This document shows, piece after piece, positions 12,091-24,079 of a DNA stretch of 64,000 bases. The notes under the pieces were generated by a model that saw nothing but the letters and a program-made list of their open reading frames with translations, was not told where the DNA came from and made no database searches. The first letter of the stretch is position 1; the number at the start of each line of letters is the position of its first letter. The stretch lies in assembly GCA_028095005.1 (NCBI GenBank), contig CM051459.1, positions 200,981,902-201,045,901 of the forward strand. Direction: 5' to 3'. The position numbers were made by a program, and so were the translations under genes. The DNA is from Rhynchospora pubera. Taxonomy: Eukaryota > Streptophyta > Magnoliopsida > Poales > Cyperaceae.

Positions 12091-12545
12091 TTGTTATCTT
12101 GAATAGGTTATGAAGTCAAATTCACATATTGTAATTAGCTTGATAGAGATTTATTTTAATTAATCTCTATGATTAATGCGTTCGTCTAAGCTCCATTAAG
12201 CATTCAGTCCTTCATGGGAAAACAGTATGAAAAAAGAAAAAAAAACGAATACGGAGAACCTAGCTAGTATTTTTAAGTCTTTTTACGGACTATCCAATAG
12301 CCAGTAATTAATGTGCAATTCTTTAAGGCTTCGTTTGGATGCGTTGAGAATAAGATAGGAAGAAGGAAGAAGGGAAAAATTTATTGGAAAGGGGTAAATT
12401 TATTGGGAAATGTGTAACTTTTGTGAAGAGTTTGGATGGTTAGAAATAAATTTATTGGTAAAAAGTGATTATTCCTTATTTCTTATTCCAGAAAAAAACC
12501 ATCCAAACGGAGCCTAAGAAGAGGGACTATCCAATATCATTTTGG
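12091..12545. repeat. Duplicated spacer block Z, copy 1
   Basis: The block matches 44218-44465 over its length, for example gtcaaattcac and cattaagcattcagtcc. Copy 1 differs mainly by the MITE at 12327-12514. This shows that the 10-27 kb and 29-45 kb parts of the window share ancestry beyond genes A and B. Confidence 0.8.
12327..12514. mobile_element. Tourist-like MITE (188 bp)
   Basis: The terminal inverted repeats are ggcttcgtttggat and its partner atccaaacggagcc. The target-site duplication is TAA (12324-12326 and 12515-12517). The duplicated block at 44445-44447 has the empty site gttaag. The 3-bp TWA-type site and the TIR suggest PIF/Harbinger ancestry. Confidence 0.85.
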
Positions 12546-13850
12546 TCACATTAATTATATAACACTTCAAAAACATGCATTTTTCTCCATCTTGTTAGGT
12601 CAGCAAGGTTTTTGGGGGGCAAGCTAGGGTGTAATTGGCGATTTGCATGAACAAGACAGAAAAAGTTTATATATTCACCACAATAGCTCTAGCTAGGGAA
12701 TCAGTATAGCGGTTAAGTACCGAAATAACAATTATTTGTTTGAATTAGGGTCGGGGGGAGGCTGATGGCATCCATGTACTACTTGTGCAAGAAAGCAGTA
12801 CTCAGTGACATATATACAAGAGATTAATGAAAATGACAACTTAAGAAATTGGAGGAAATCATAATTCAATGATATTTTAAAGATATATAAAGTACGATAT
12901 GTACATCTGATCATAGGATGTAAAATGTTAAACCATAGTGCTATTATTCATAAATAAATGGGGGTCAACTAAGTTGCATCATGAATTCATGTTAGTAATA
13001 GTTTTATTCAATGTATACATTTAATTTATAACCGTCGTCTCTTATTCTAAACATGCAAGGAAAAGTTATTTCGATGCTCAAATCATATTGGATATGAATA
13101 TTTAGCGCTTCTCGACAAGAGTAGGACTAAAGAATTTTCAAGTTTTTTTTGTCATAATGATCAAAATGAAAGGCATTTGCGAACCAGCAATATATAAATC
13201 ACACACATATATGTATTTTATTCATAAAGTAAAAGGAATACAGAGATAGCGGCGATTCAAGTCTATGTTGTCGTCTATCACAACTAGTTCTAATCTCGCA
13301 CGTTGCGCGATTCATTCCTATTTGAAAAATATTATGAAATGCTTTTGGTAATGAGTGTGGATATCTGAAAAATGTTATGAAATTCTTTTTGTAATGAGTG
13401 CGGATATACGATCAATTTTATTTTTCATATTTTTTTGAAAGCCTAAAAAAGTGGGGAAAGATTGTTAGATTTCCGAAAATTTTCTGGCCATAGATGTAAA
13501 TAAATAAGATAATAATTTAAGAGCTAAAGGCATTTTTTAATTCAAATAAATAAAATAACATGCTATATGAAAATTAGTAAAAAGAACTGAAAGTCAAAAA
13601 ACGAAAATTTTGTGTCATTGGGTTGTATATAATTTTTATAGGCATGTAAATAAAATCTGGTATATAAATGAATTTAGAAAGTCCATCAAATAAGGATAAA
13701 AAAAATGCATTCTTTTTAAAACGGAAAAACGGAGATAGTCCATTTGTCAGAAAGAATGTAGAGCAAATCTAGTGGATTTGTTTCGTATAAATATGGATAG
13801 ATCCCAAGTTCCCCACTCAATTAATTAATTAACCTTTCCGCAGTAAAAAT
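12546..13850. other. Non-coding AT-rich spacer
   Basis: No supported gene. The motif ctcgcacgttgcgcgattc at about 13293-13311 resembles subterminal GC hairpins of some Helitron-type plant repeats, but no matching end was found. Confidence 0.4.
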
Positions 13851-14099
13851 CTACACCAGTGGGACACGTTCGGATCCAGTGCGGTCATTTGACGCGTCGT
13901 TCTAACCAAATCACACAAAATCCACGGAAAGATCTCACGGAGCACAGAATCGGCGCTTTGCGCAAGAAAACCCAAGTCGGTGTTAAGTGTAACCTTCTCG
14001 GTAGTTTCGTAATCCGACCGTTAGAGATTTTAACACTCTACTAACCCAGCAATTAATACACCAACACACCATTTCCGATGGAAACTAAACTCGAAAGAA

Positions 14100-14160
14100 A
14101 GAAAGCGTGTCTCAAAAAAAAAAAAGGAAAGAAAGAAAGAAAGAAAGAAAGCGAGCGAGA
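14100..14160. repeat. Purine (gaaa)n microsatellite in a leader
   Basis: An A-run followed by repeated gaaa units, ahead of an aaaccctag telo-box-like motif (14163-14172) that is common in leaders of plant housekeeping genes. Confidence 0.7.
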
Positions 14161-14216
14161 GAAAAACCCTAGTGAGCGGAGAGAGGCGGCTGACGCGAGC
14201 TTAGTTGATCCGAGCC

Positions 14217-14338
14217 ATGGCGGTGGTGGTAGCGCACCGATCGATGCTACGACTCTTCTCCACTTCCCCCTCCTCTCCTTCGCCTTCGCCTTCTCCTTCT
14301 TCTTCTTCTTCTATAATTGGCCCAATAGAGAGGGCGAA
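14217..14338 (+). CDS. First exon with mitochondrial-presequence-like N terminus
   Basis: The ATG at 14217 opens MAVVVAHRSMLRLFSTS, then a Ser/Pro-rich run and IIGPIERA. The Arg-rich, acid-free amphipathic start followed by RLFSTS is the usual look of a mitochondrial targeting peptide. The frame meets a TGA at 14340, but GCGAA/gtgagagc is a good splice donor just before it. Candidate later exons in the right phase are 15437-15478 (catgtgcag acceptor, /gtaagt donor) and one starting at about 16228. The product was not recognised. The aaaccctag leader and ggcccaata motif fit a nuclear gene for an organelle protein. It may be a truncated copy. Confidence 0.35.
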
Positions 14339-14339
14339 G

Positions 14340-17300
14340 TGAGAGCAGATCAACAGATTGAGACAAGGCGTCTGGGTCAGTGCAGATCGATGAGACTCAC
14401 GACTTCTCAGCGCCATGATTCTTCAATTTTACCAAGGAAGAGGCGCAAGAGGAGATTGGAAGAGCGGAGATCTGGTTTGAGATCGACAGAGAAAGAGGAA
14501 GCGACTCTAACCCTAGAAGCACACTCTCCGACAGGTTCGCTTTCTCTTCCTCTGATTTTGGTTAAACCCTACAAGCATGGCGTATTTCTAACCCTAGAAG
14601 CACAACGAATTTTTCCTTTTTCTTTCGCTTTGTCTGCGGTTCTGCCTGGTCTATTGCTGCTGCTTGCCAAGGTATTTTTGCCTTTCGACCATTTTTTTTT
14701 TCTTTTCCCTGCTTCTTTGTTTGGTTGTGGGACTGTATTGTTCTTTTGTTTTGGTTGTGCTAAGCCTGTTTGTTCTGTTTCTCCTTCCTCTCTTCATCTC
14801 TCTGATTTGATTTCTGAAGGAAACCCTAAGTAGTTGTCTGTGTTGGACTGTAGTGATTGGGGAGAGAGAGAGAGCGCAATCGACGGCCAGGGCTTCTCTT
14901 CTTCTTTTGTTCTCAGGTATGGTTCTTTCTGCCTTTTTCCTTTTATTCTCATGTTTTTTTTTGGCTTTGGCTAGCTATCAATGAGAATGATAGTTTCAAC
15001 TTCTGCTGATCAAGCTCCAGCGCTGCAAATTTGACAAATTGCCTTTTCTCTTTCCTTTTTCTTTCTGTCGTTTCTCTTTGATTGTTGGCAAATTTTGTTT
15101 ATTTTCAGGATTTGGTATGGAAGAGGAAAGAGGAAAAAAGATAGACACGAGAGATTAGGAGAACCGCTTGGAGCACAGTTAGCCCTTTATTTTTTTTTCC
15201 CCTCATTTTTCTGTATATTGTGTTGTGCAATAGGTGTTGACATATCGTACAGTATCTAACATTTCACCCCAATACATATTGAAATTTAGATATTGTCTGT
15301 ATTCAATACTGTCATAATAAAGTTAGCTACATTACTAAGATTCAAACTTCGGTGGTGACATTTCAGGTGTTTGACTGGTGGTTTTCTTTTTGGTGGAGTT
15401 CTTTTATATTCACATCTAAATCCATCTCATGTGCAGGACGGCACTTATAAAAAGCACGAAGGGATTCCCTCTCTTTTTGTAAGTTATAAATACTTCAATT
15501 AGTGATTCCATGTCTTAGTTTCTGACAATATGCCAATGAAGAATATCAGTTGGACTCTTACTGAGAGGCATATATATGCCAACCTGATTTAGGCTTATGC
15601 CACCTGTCAGAGTGGCCCCACAATATTAAATCTATAGATTTGGTTAAAAGTGCGCATTTGATTGAACATAGTTATCAAAAGGGAAATTCTACCAAAATTA
15701 CGGCTGCTAATAAAATTTAGATAGCTTACATTTTTCTATTTGAAAGATACAGGACTTCAGCATGGAAGTGGGGTGAGACCTGTGCATAATTTGATTTTTG
15801 AGCTTAGTTTTCTAGTGAATAAAGTGTACTAAGGGAAGACATGTTGTACAAGGCAATTGTTGTTTGTTTTCACTTATTTAGCTAAGATGAGTTCCAGTCA
15901 CACTAAACTGTACAGGCTAAGCTGTTCAACCTGTTTCAAGATGATATAATGAGCAAGTCTTATATATGTTAATGCTCTAAATATTATGTTTATTTGTTAC
16001 CGTTTTTCGATTTTGTATAAGTGATATTAGCTTATTGTTATATCGGACCTTCACAGGATGAATTGTTTTGATTGCCACCTGACCCAAAAAAAAAAAAACA
16101 CAGGATGAATAACCAGGTGGAAAAATATCAGCATAAGCGCTTCAATTTTTTCCCTCATTTCGACTATATTTAGCTATTCAATGGCCTCTAATTATTTTTA
16201 CTTTTTTTTTCATTTTTCTCGGCAGCAAGTTGCGGATACACTACTCGGCTTTTGCATATTGTGGACCTGGATGTGAAAGCCTTAACAAGGGTACAAAGGT
16301 ACTGTGGTCATGCATCTTTTATTTTTGTTCTTTAAAATTAAAATTAATACATACAAGGTAAAAAGACCTACATATTTAAGATATGTAATTTGGCAGATAA
16401 ACATGTTTAATAAAGAATTTTGTGACATGTTATAACAATGGATCAGGTGAAAAAAAAAATCAAAGCAGATGCATCCATCTAGGTATGGTTTGTACAGCTT
16501 AATCTTGAAAGATGGCATGCGCATAAATTGTGGCTATGGTATATGAATGTATTTTTTTTTCTATCATTTTGTTTTACAAGTATTTGTATATAAGCAATCT
16601 GAATTTTTATTACACAAAGAGAGCTAAATGGGGGTAATTCTAATTGAGTTAAATAAATACAAGAATCATCAAAAGTATTCTGTTCTTTGCATGTGCCTAT
16701 GTCCTCTACAGTTTTGTTCTTTTTCATGTTGAATGTCAGCTATTTGCTGTGTGTGATTCTGTTCTTTACCTTAGATATTGCAGTTTTGCTGTGGCCTGAT
16801 TACAACTGTTGCATCCATGTTCTGTTTATTTTAATCTTATTTCGAGTCTGCTCGGCTCAGCGCCTCTGACAGTGTTCTTGGTTTTCTTAGTTCAAATCTG
16901 CTCAGCTCAGTACTTCTGACTTCACTGTTTTTTTTTTTTTGCAGTTTTGTTGTGGCTGCCACTGGTATGGTTAGTACCTCTTCTTTTGTGCTGTATTTTA
17001 GATGGAGATTTCATACAGTCAGTCACAAGAGGCATACATTGGTTTTTGTATATAGATAGTGCTCTTTTATGGAGCATTATTGTTTTCCAGTTTGAACAAT
17101 ACCAGCTCTTTGCTGCGGCAAATGTTATTTTTCAGTTTAGATGTCAGGGTTTTGGTATGGCCTGATTGCTGCAATTTCTTCTACCTTCTTCTCCTGGTGT
17201 ATTTCCCCATCGCATCCTCATTTACTTTACCGAGAGAGAGAGAAAAAGAGAGACCAAGGGAAGGGCTGGAGTGACAGGGGCTGCATTAGGCGAGCTTCGA

Positions 17301-17400
17301 TCGACACCATTGTTTGAAAGAAAAAGAAGCGGCAATTGTCGATCAAGCCAGGTTTTGTATTTCCTTCATTTCTTCTGAGCTTTTGCATTCTTCTTCTTCT
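14340..17400 (+). other. Intron-like and leader-like region downstream of 14.2-kb exon
   Basis: Several sequences look like splice sites: TTCTCAG/gtatgg near 14917, ttattttcag/ near 15108, /gtaagt at 15479 and caagccag/gttttg near 17351. The pyrimidine-rich stretches and the GA-rich block at 17230-17265 look like leaders. No continuous protein could be assembled with confidence. Confidence 0.3.
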
Positions 17401-19062
17401 TCTTTGTTTCTCCAGACTAGAAACTGAGCAGTTATTGTTTTCTTCTTCCTTTTTTTTCTTTTCTCTTTCTTTAACATTTTGCCTTATACAGTAAGTGGCA
17501 CTGTAGTACCATAGTTTTTTTTTAAAGGCAAGTAATACCGTATAGTTAGTTAATTATTTATTGATTCATGCCTATTTTTTTATACTTTTGTAATCTAGGT
17601 TATTTTTTAATGAAAATTTAAGTGTATATATCTTTTTTACCCCCATCCAATTTAATTAAAAAAATTAAGTGTATATACATTTTTTGTATATATGTTTTTT
17701 TTTAATCTAGGTTATTTCATCATAAGATAAAGATATATTAAGGGCAAAAAATATTTATTCATTGAACAAACTTGAATTACATCATTAAGTACATTGGGGT
17801 ATAAATAGCCTAAATTTGCTAAATGATACAAAACTTTTATAATGTGAAACAACATAATCTTGTAGATATAACAACTAGTTAATTATTGTTTCATTGTTCT
17901 CCCAGTGTATGGTTTGGTTTATCAACTAATATAATTTCATTTGTTTTTTCTGTCAACAAAATATAGTAGACAATTTAGTTTAAATACAATTTGTCTATTT
18001 CCTCTCAATTTTCTAGGAGAATACACAATATTCAATTCTCGAAATGGATCACCGATAAGGATTGTGCTCTACTGAAATTTATCTGAAATAGCTAGAATGG
18101 ATAATGCTTTGCACATTTACTATTAAATTAACTAATTTTATTTGCAGATTTTCATGGAAATAATGCATGTATTAATGTCACTAGTGGCAGTTGGGGATTT
18201 TGTTGTCCTCGAAAATATAGATAGAAAAAGGTCAGAGAAATCATAAAAGCCTTAATAACTTTGTTTATATTGGATTACTTTCAAATTATATTTAATTCTT
18301 GTATATAGGGTATGAGATTTCTAGTTACCACAATTGAGACAATATGACAGCATAAGATGGTGGTTCCTATCAAAGCTGTTGTTGTCAACAATTATTTTAG
18401 AAGCAGTAGGGTTCGACTAGTCATATTAGAATTCGTTCTACCTTCTTCTAAAACAATTATAACTAGCTCGATTCTTAAATGATATCCATGCAAAAACCAT
18501 GATAATTTGTAGTATTCAGTCTAAAACATGACAATTTGTAGTATACTTGACGAAAAGAATTTCTTAATTTAATACATGACAAATTGTGGTGGTATACTTG
18601 ACTAAAGCTTATTTGCAAATTCCTTAATTTAAAACATGACATTTTTTGTATGCTTCATTGAGACCCATTTCAAAATTCATTCAGCTATATTTAAATATGG
18701 CTGGTACATAACGTTCGGCCATCGCTCTAATCGGCTTTGGCTCCATTTAATCACTTGATTTATTTTTTCTGATTTCTTGATTGCTGAAATTTTTTATTGC
18801 ACTTATTAGCTCCGCTATATGTCTTAATATCCAAAGTCAGTAGGTTAATGAAAAACTCAATCATACTAATTTTTTTTTAACACAATTTACACTGCGTCAA
18901 AATAAAGAACATAAACACACACACACTAAAAAAAAAAAGATAATACATGTGCAAATAAAAGAGCCGTCTAAACTTCAAAACAGATCGATTCATTGGATTT
19001 TGCTAGATTTTGCAAGTTGATCGGCTTTCTTATTGTTTCATCAGTTAATAAATTAACAAAAA
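17401..19062. other. AT-rich spacer
   Basis: Poly-T and AT-rich sequence with no supported gene or bounded repeat. Confidence 0.4.
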
Positions 19063-19322
19063 GAATTATGATTTATTTTTATTTTTTTTTTTTGAGAAAA
19101 GGTCATTGGGCCCGTTTCCATTACAGAAACAAAATATTACAATTTCTAACATAAAAAAATCTCCAACACCAACTATCTATTTCCTAGTCCAAATCTCCCT
19201 ATTTACTCCATCAACTCTGAAGCATCTCAGATTCTCAATAGAAAACAAAAAAAATACAAACACTGAGTAAAACTAAAAAAATAAACCCTCACTAAGTCCT
19301 CCAATCACCTATTCTTAACTAC

Positions 19323-20722
19323 CTATTGTACTCTTACAAAATGACCAGCAATTTTCATCTGCATTCTAATACTTCTTCTAGGCCTTTTCTTACCGCCACT
19401 CAGTATCAAGCTATTCATCTTAACATCAGCTGTTTCTTGTTCTACCATGTGTAATGTTTCCCTTGATATTTCACAAGCAAGCTGGTTGTTCACTATTTTG
19501 CCATCAATTTTAGCAACACCATTTGATTTCTCATCACTTAATCTAACATTTTTAATTGCGTGCTTGTTCATGTCTTCTATTTCCAATCTCTCAACTTCCA
19601 TTTAATGCATATCATTTTCCAAAGAATCGATACTCTGAACCTCATCCTTCTTCAATTTGTTACTGCTATCCCTAGTATCTGTGCAAGTCTGAACCTCATC
19701 CTTCTTTAATTTGTTACTAGTATCCCTAGTATTTGTACAAGTCTGTGTTTGACCCAAAAAAGGTATGTTTCCTTTGGTCCCAACACCTAAATTGAAATGC
19801 TGTAAATCACTTTCATTTTCCATAAACTTGTAGTTTCCCTCTTGCATTGCTGGTGGTTGCAATCCTACACCTTCTTCATTGCTTGTATCGGCCCCCGACA
19901 AAGGGCTTCTATCTCCTTCAGTGGAACTAGAACTACTAGCTCCTTCCATATACACACTGTCCACCTGTTCTTCTTTTTCAGCTCTATGCTCTGTGCACTT
20001 TATTTTGTGTGTTGGTGTAAGTATGTTTGATTTGGTTTCAGTTATGTCTCCCCCACCATTGTGGTCAACAGATCCAGAAACCAATTGATTGTGATGAACA
20101 GTATCAAAATTTATGCCTATACTATGTTGAGACATATTCACATCAAGACTGGTATTGTCTTTTCTAAATCTCTTTATCTCAGCCCCTACTAGATTTGTAT
20201 TGCCAGTACAAAATTTGATGGTTCTACATTGGGCAGCACGATGCCCCAATCAATTGCAAACAAAACAAATCACCTTGTTGGGACATTGCCTTGCGATATG
20301 TCCAATATTCTCACAACGAAAACATATCGGAGATGCAAGAGATGAAGCTTTGAGCGATTGGATCCTTTGCTTTACCAGGCTTCTATAGTCAGGTTGATCG
20401 ACCAGACATCTGTTTCTCCCACTCGTCGCCATCTCTGGATCGGAATAAATTTGATTTGTCTCTGCATCATCTCCTTCTTCTTCTTCCCAAATGCCTTCTC
20501 CAACATCTCCATGGCTTCAAGAACCTCCCTGCCAAAATTCTCTGCCGCAATGCCTACATGATGCAGTAGTCTAGTCAAGAGCTCGTCGATAGTCGGATCC
20601 GTCGCGTCTGGTAACAAATCCCTCTCGAGCACCCGCTCCGAGAAGGAGATAGATGAAATGACGATCGCTGCTTGAAGGCGCGCCACCACCGCCTCAAACC
20701 TCTCTATTAGTCCTCTCTCCAT
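19323..20722 (-). pseudogene. LINE ORF1 nucleic-acid-binding protein, broken
   Basis: The frame starts at 20722 (MERGLIERFEAVVARLQ). After a frame change near 20400 it reads a CCHC knuckle, CFRCENIGHIARQC, followed by half of a second, ICFVCN-stop-LGHRAAQC. The TGA at 20250-20252 splits the second knuckle. Downstream are an acidic, low-complexity tail and a second stop at 19602. The paired knuckles match plant L1 ORF1 proteins. An 18-residue unit ending SNKLKKDEV is tandemly duplicated in the tail. Confidence 0.75.
19637..19744. repeat. 54-bp tandem duplication inside LINE ORF1
   Basis: Two units, 19637-19690 and 19691-19744, start gaacctcatccttctt and keep the reading frame (18 residues each). 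They differ by a few substitutions. Confidence 0.9.
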
Positions 20723-20804
20723 ATCGAATTGAAAGAATTTTGTGGATTTCTCAAAAGTTTTTGAGGAATTTTAGCAATTTTGGATTCTACCGAATTATGA
20801 TTTA

Positions 20805-22202
20805 ATTTATAGGAAAAGCAATCATTCAAACCTTGACATCTATAAGAGGTCGTGAAACCATTGACGGCTCAGACAAGAAGAGATATCAAAAGGTAAAATT
20901 TTGGAGAATGGTTGGGCAAAGAGGCTAGAAAGAGAGAGAGAGAGAGAGTAACATGTAGATGAGAAGAAAAGTGTACAAGTGAAATTTATGGGAGGAAAGG
21001 GATAACAAATTTATGTAGGACCGAATCAAAAACAAGAGAAAGGGGAAAAAAAAAAGATATAATAAGTGTCATTGCTAAAAAAAAAACCATCAAGCGCCGT
21101 TGCTCAACTAAAAACGAAAATCATGCCTCTCCCTCGTTTCACCTCTCATGTGATCTTCTTCCCTTCGCTTTCCATTCTTTATTTTTACCTCTCTCCTTCA
21201 ACATTTTCTCCTTCCCTCTGTCCTCTCCATCTTATTCCCTACATCCCCTTCCCTCTTCTTCTCTTCTCTCCCCTCTATCTCCAGCACATGATTTAACCAT
21301 ATGAACTCTGGCGCATTATCAAGATGAACTTATATAACAATAAATCGAAGTGAAAAATTGTGTACACTTATAATTAACCATATGAACACAAAAAACAAAT
21401 AAAGTGAACATATACAACAATAAAATAAAGAACATCTAAAATGAATAGATTGAACAAATAAAGTGAACACTTATAATAAGAGAGTGAAGTGACATGATAA
21501 ACAAAGAGAACATTTATAATAATAAATTTAACTGATATAAAAGATAAAGTTGAATACTAAATACAGAAATAAAATGAACAATTTAAATAAAATAAAGTAT
21601 ACACTTATAATAATAAAATTGAACATATACAATAAACGAAGTGAACATATATAACATTATAAACTGATATAATAAATAAATGAACACTTATAATAACAAA
21701 AGTGAACATATATAACATACAAAGTGAACATAAGTAACATCATAACATGAACTAATATAACAAATAAAGTGAACACTTATAACAACAAAAATAAAATGAA
21801 TCATAAATTGAATAAAGTGAACACATATATAAATAAACCGAATATATACATAAATAAAGTAAACAAAAAATACAATTGAGGAAGAAGATCAGGGGGAAGC
21901 GCTAGGTGAGGTATCTGGCAGAGGGATGAAGCGCTGGATAAGGCGAGAAGAGCGCGGATGACAGAAGGAGGGAAGGGAGGGAGATCGCGCGCTGAGCGAT
22001 GGCCCACTGAGTCGTGCCTCTCAGCGATGGCAAGCGTTGGGTGAGGAGAGCGCTTGGGAGGGAATGGCGCGTGATGAGGGACTCTTCAGAGTGTTGATGT
22101 ACGATGACAGGCGATGACATTTCTTCCGATGGTAGAAATAAATTTCAAAAACAATATATTTTTTTTGGGTTAAATTTCCGATGACATTTCTTCCGATGAC
22201 AT
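20805..22202. repeat. Degenerate A-rich repeat field
   Basis: From about 21300 to 21860, short units such as aaagtgaacacttataa recur many times with drift. A GA microsatellite lies at 20930-20950. The sides are GC-richer but show no protein. Similar gaacacataaa words recur near 25.85 kb and 34.0-34.3 kb, inside other repeats, so this is probably transposon-derived. Ends not found. Confidence 0.45.
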
Positions 22203-22287
22203 TTCTATCGAATTAATAAATAGTCTTGCACCTCTTCTATCGAATTAAAATTGAAGAGGTGCAAGACTATTTATTAATTCGATAGAA
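22203..22287. repeat. Perfect 34-bp inverted repeat
   Basis: Arms 22203-22236 and 22254-22287 are exact complements (ttctatcgaattaataaata...) with a 17-base loop. The loop repeats ctatcgaatt, so part of the arm occurs three times. A transcript would form a very stable stem. Confidence 0.9.
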
Positions 22288-22799
22288 TTGGAAAAGGGAA
22301 AAAAAAATTAATGGCAATATTTCCATTTTGACTCTCTAACTGAACATATTATTTCGATTCTTATATTAAAAAATACTTGCAAATTTTTAAGTAGCTTAAC
22401 GAAATTAAATACAGAATTTACTGCTACTTAGATTTTTTTTTTTTTGACTTTTACAGTTTCACCAAAAAGTGAAAGATTAATTTTAATATTTCTCGTACTT
22501 TCATATATACATCACAAATACGAACACATATGATGACGAATTTGTAGAGAAGCATTGATGCGGAATCTAGTTCATATAATTTTTTATTTTAATCAATTAA
22601 ATTTTGTACACGGTACAAACTGCAAACACATATTTGTGTGATTGTGTCATGTTGAACGGTTGAAATAATGAAGGTCAAATGTAAATTATAAAATAGAGAT
22701 AAATTTAATTATATCCTTTTTTAAAAATAAAAAAATCACCTCGTAGAAAATTAAAAAATATTTTTTAGAACTACAAGTACACAATAACACAAATCATGT

Positions 22800-23010
22800 C
22801 AGTGTCCAATGATAAAACAGACGTCCTTTCTCAACACAAAGTCCCAAGGCTTGAGCTGAAACCGTTAAGTGTCACGCTGCTCGAATTTCACACGTGCTGT
22901 TGACCCGATCACTTAACCTCATCGGTCGTACGAACCTTCCCTTAGCCGAAATCGAACCCCTTTCTCCCTTGTCAGAACCAATTGACTACCAAATACACCT
23001 GGTCCACACT
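22800..23010 (-). mobile_element. Candidate tRNA-derived SINE
   Basis: On the minus strand, tggtagtcaattgg (A-box-like) is followed about 30 bases on by ggggttcgatttc (B-box-like), starting near 23000. The following 150 bases are non-coding. No A-tail or target-site duplication was confirmed, so this is tentative. Confidence 0.3.
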
Positions 23011-23585
23011 AAATGTTTGCTCCTATAACCGTCTGTATCCACTTCCCTGAGTTCCCTCTTCGGTGCTCAATAGAGCTCTGCCGCCTTTTTGGTACTCCAG
23101 GTGTAGGAAGACATTAACAGTTTTGATCAGCTGCGCCTAGCTCGAGTGAGATACTCCGTGTAAGTACTACTTCTAGCACCCACGTCAACTTACGACATTC
23201 GCAATGCCAAATTCATGAAACTATCATATTTTTGTCTAAACCTGTATCATATAACATGAATTACACCAACACCACTGATTTATGGGACCCACAAGAAATT
23301 GCCTCCGAATTATCTTTGTTGTAACAGTGCTCCGCGTCCAAATTCAATGTTCCCTATTATCGCACTTTCAGCTCAATAATAGCTATTTCTTCCGCCTGGA
23401 CCGATTTCATATCCCCGCAAAATAAATGTGCGACTGACTTCTGGGCCCCAAAGCTGATAAACCTAGGTTTTAGGGTACAAATAAATGTTCCAGGTGTTAG
23501 CAAGCGATTACGAGCTATTCAACGAGCACACGAAGAAGTAGCGATTGGAACCGCAGAGAATATTCTATTTCGGAACCGCAGAAAA
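23011..23585. other. Upstream spacer of gene A
   Basis: No coding sequence. From 23586 the sequence matches the upstream region of gene B at 34673 onward (tttgttggactgcagtctgc). Confidence 0.4.
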
Positions 23586-23705
23586 TAAGTCTAATAGTAT
23601 TTGTTGTTTTGTTGGACTGCAGTCTGCCGTTATTCTATTTCGGACCGACAATATTAAAATATTTACGAATTTCGAAAATACTATTAAAATAATCAGAATT
23701 ATATA

Positions 23706-23862
23706 GGGTGCGTTTGGATCGTTGGAAGAAAGAAGAAAAAGAAGGAAAAAGAAGAAAAAAAATTATAAACAATTCAAACTCTTCACAAAATTACACACTT
23801 CCCAATACTTCTTCCTACTTCTTCCCTTCTTTCCTTCTTCCCACACCTATCCAAACGCACCC
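23706..23862. mobile_element. Tourist-like MITE upstream of gene A (157 bp)
   Basis: The inverted ends are gggtgcgtttggat and atccaaacgcaccc, flanked by ATA on both sides. The gene B copy has the uninterrupted site attatataaatag at about 35190, which proves insertion after the duplication. Confidence 0.85.
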
Positions 23863-24079
23863 ATAAATAGTATTATAATATCGTTCTCAGAAAGAACGAG
23901 ACCAGTGTTTCTAAATTTCTAAATAATAATATGTTTCTCGAATAAATTATGTAAGTTTTAGGGTTTTATTATTTCTAAATAAGTAAATTCTGAATATAAT
24001 ACTTAGTTTTATTTAGCAGAAAGAAGAATATAAAGAAGAGATATAATAAAGTTGTTCAATCAAATTTCTTGAACGAAAA

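Larger units (their letters stand above)
19076..20791 (-). mobile_element. ORF1-only LINE-derived retroposon
   Basis: A 13-bp target-site duplication (gaattatgattta at 19063-19075 and 20792-20804) brackets the insertion. On the minus strand it begins with a 70-base leader and runs through an ORF1-like frame. It ends with gggcccaatgaccttttctc and an A-rich tail (poly-T at 19076-19093 on the plus strand). Endonuclease and reverse transcriptase are wholly absent although both ends are present. It is therefore an internally deleted, non-autonomous LINE rather than a 5'-truncated one. Confidence 0.85.

Noticed and set aside
13290..13320. Helitron end suggested by cgcacgttgcgcg
   Set aside because: No TC start, CTAG end or partner terminus could be placed.
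14078..14833. 251-codon plus-strand frame
   Set aside because: It is low-complexity Lys, Ser and Phe-rich sequence from a leader microsatellite and CT-rich DNA. The shorter frame at 14217 is more protein-like.
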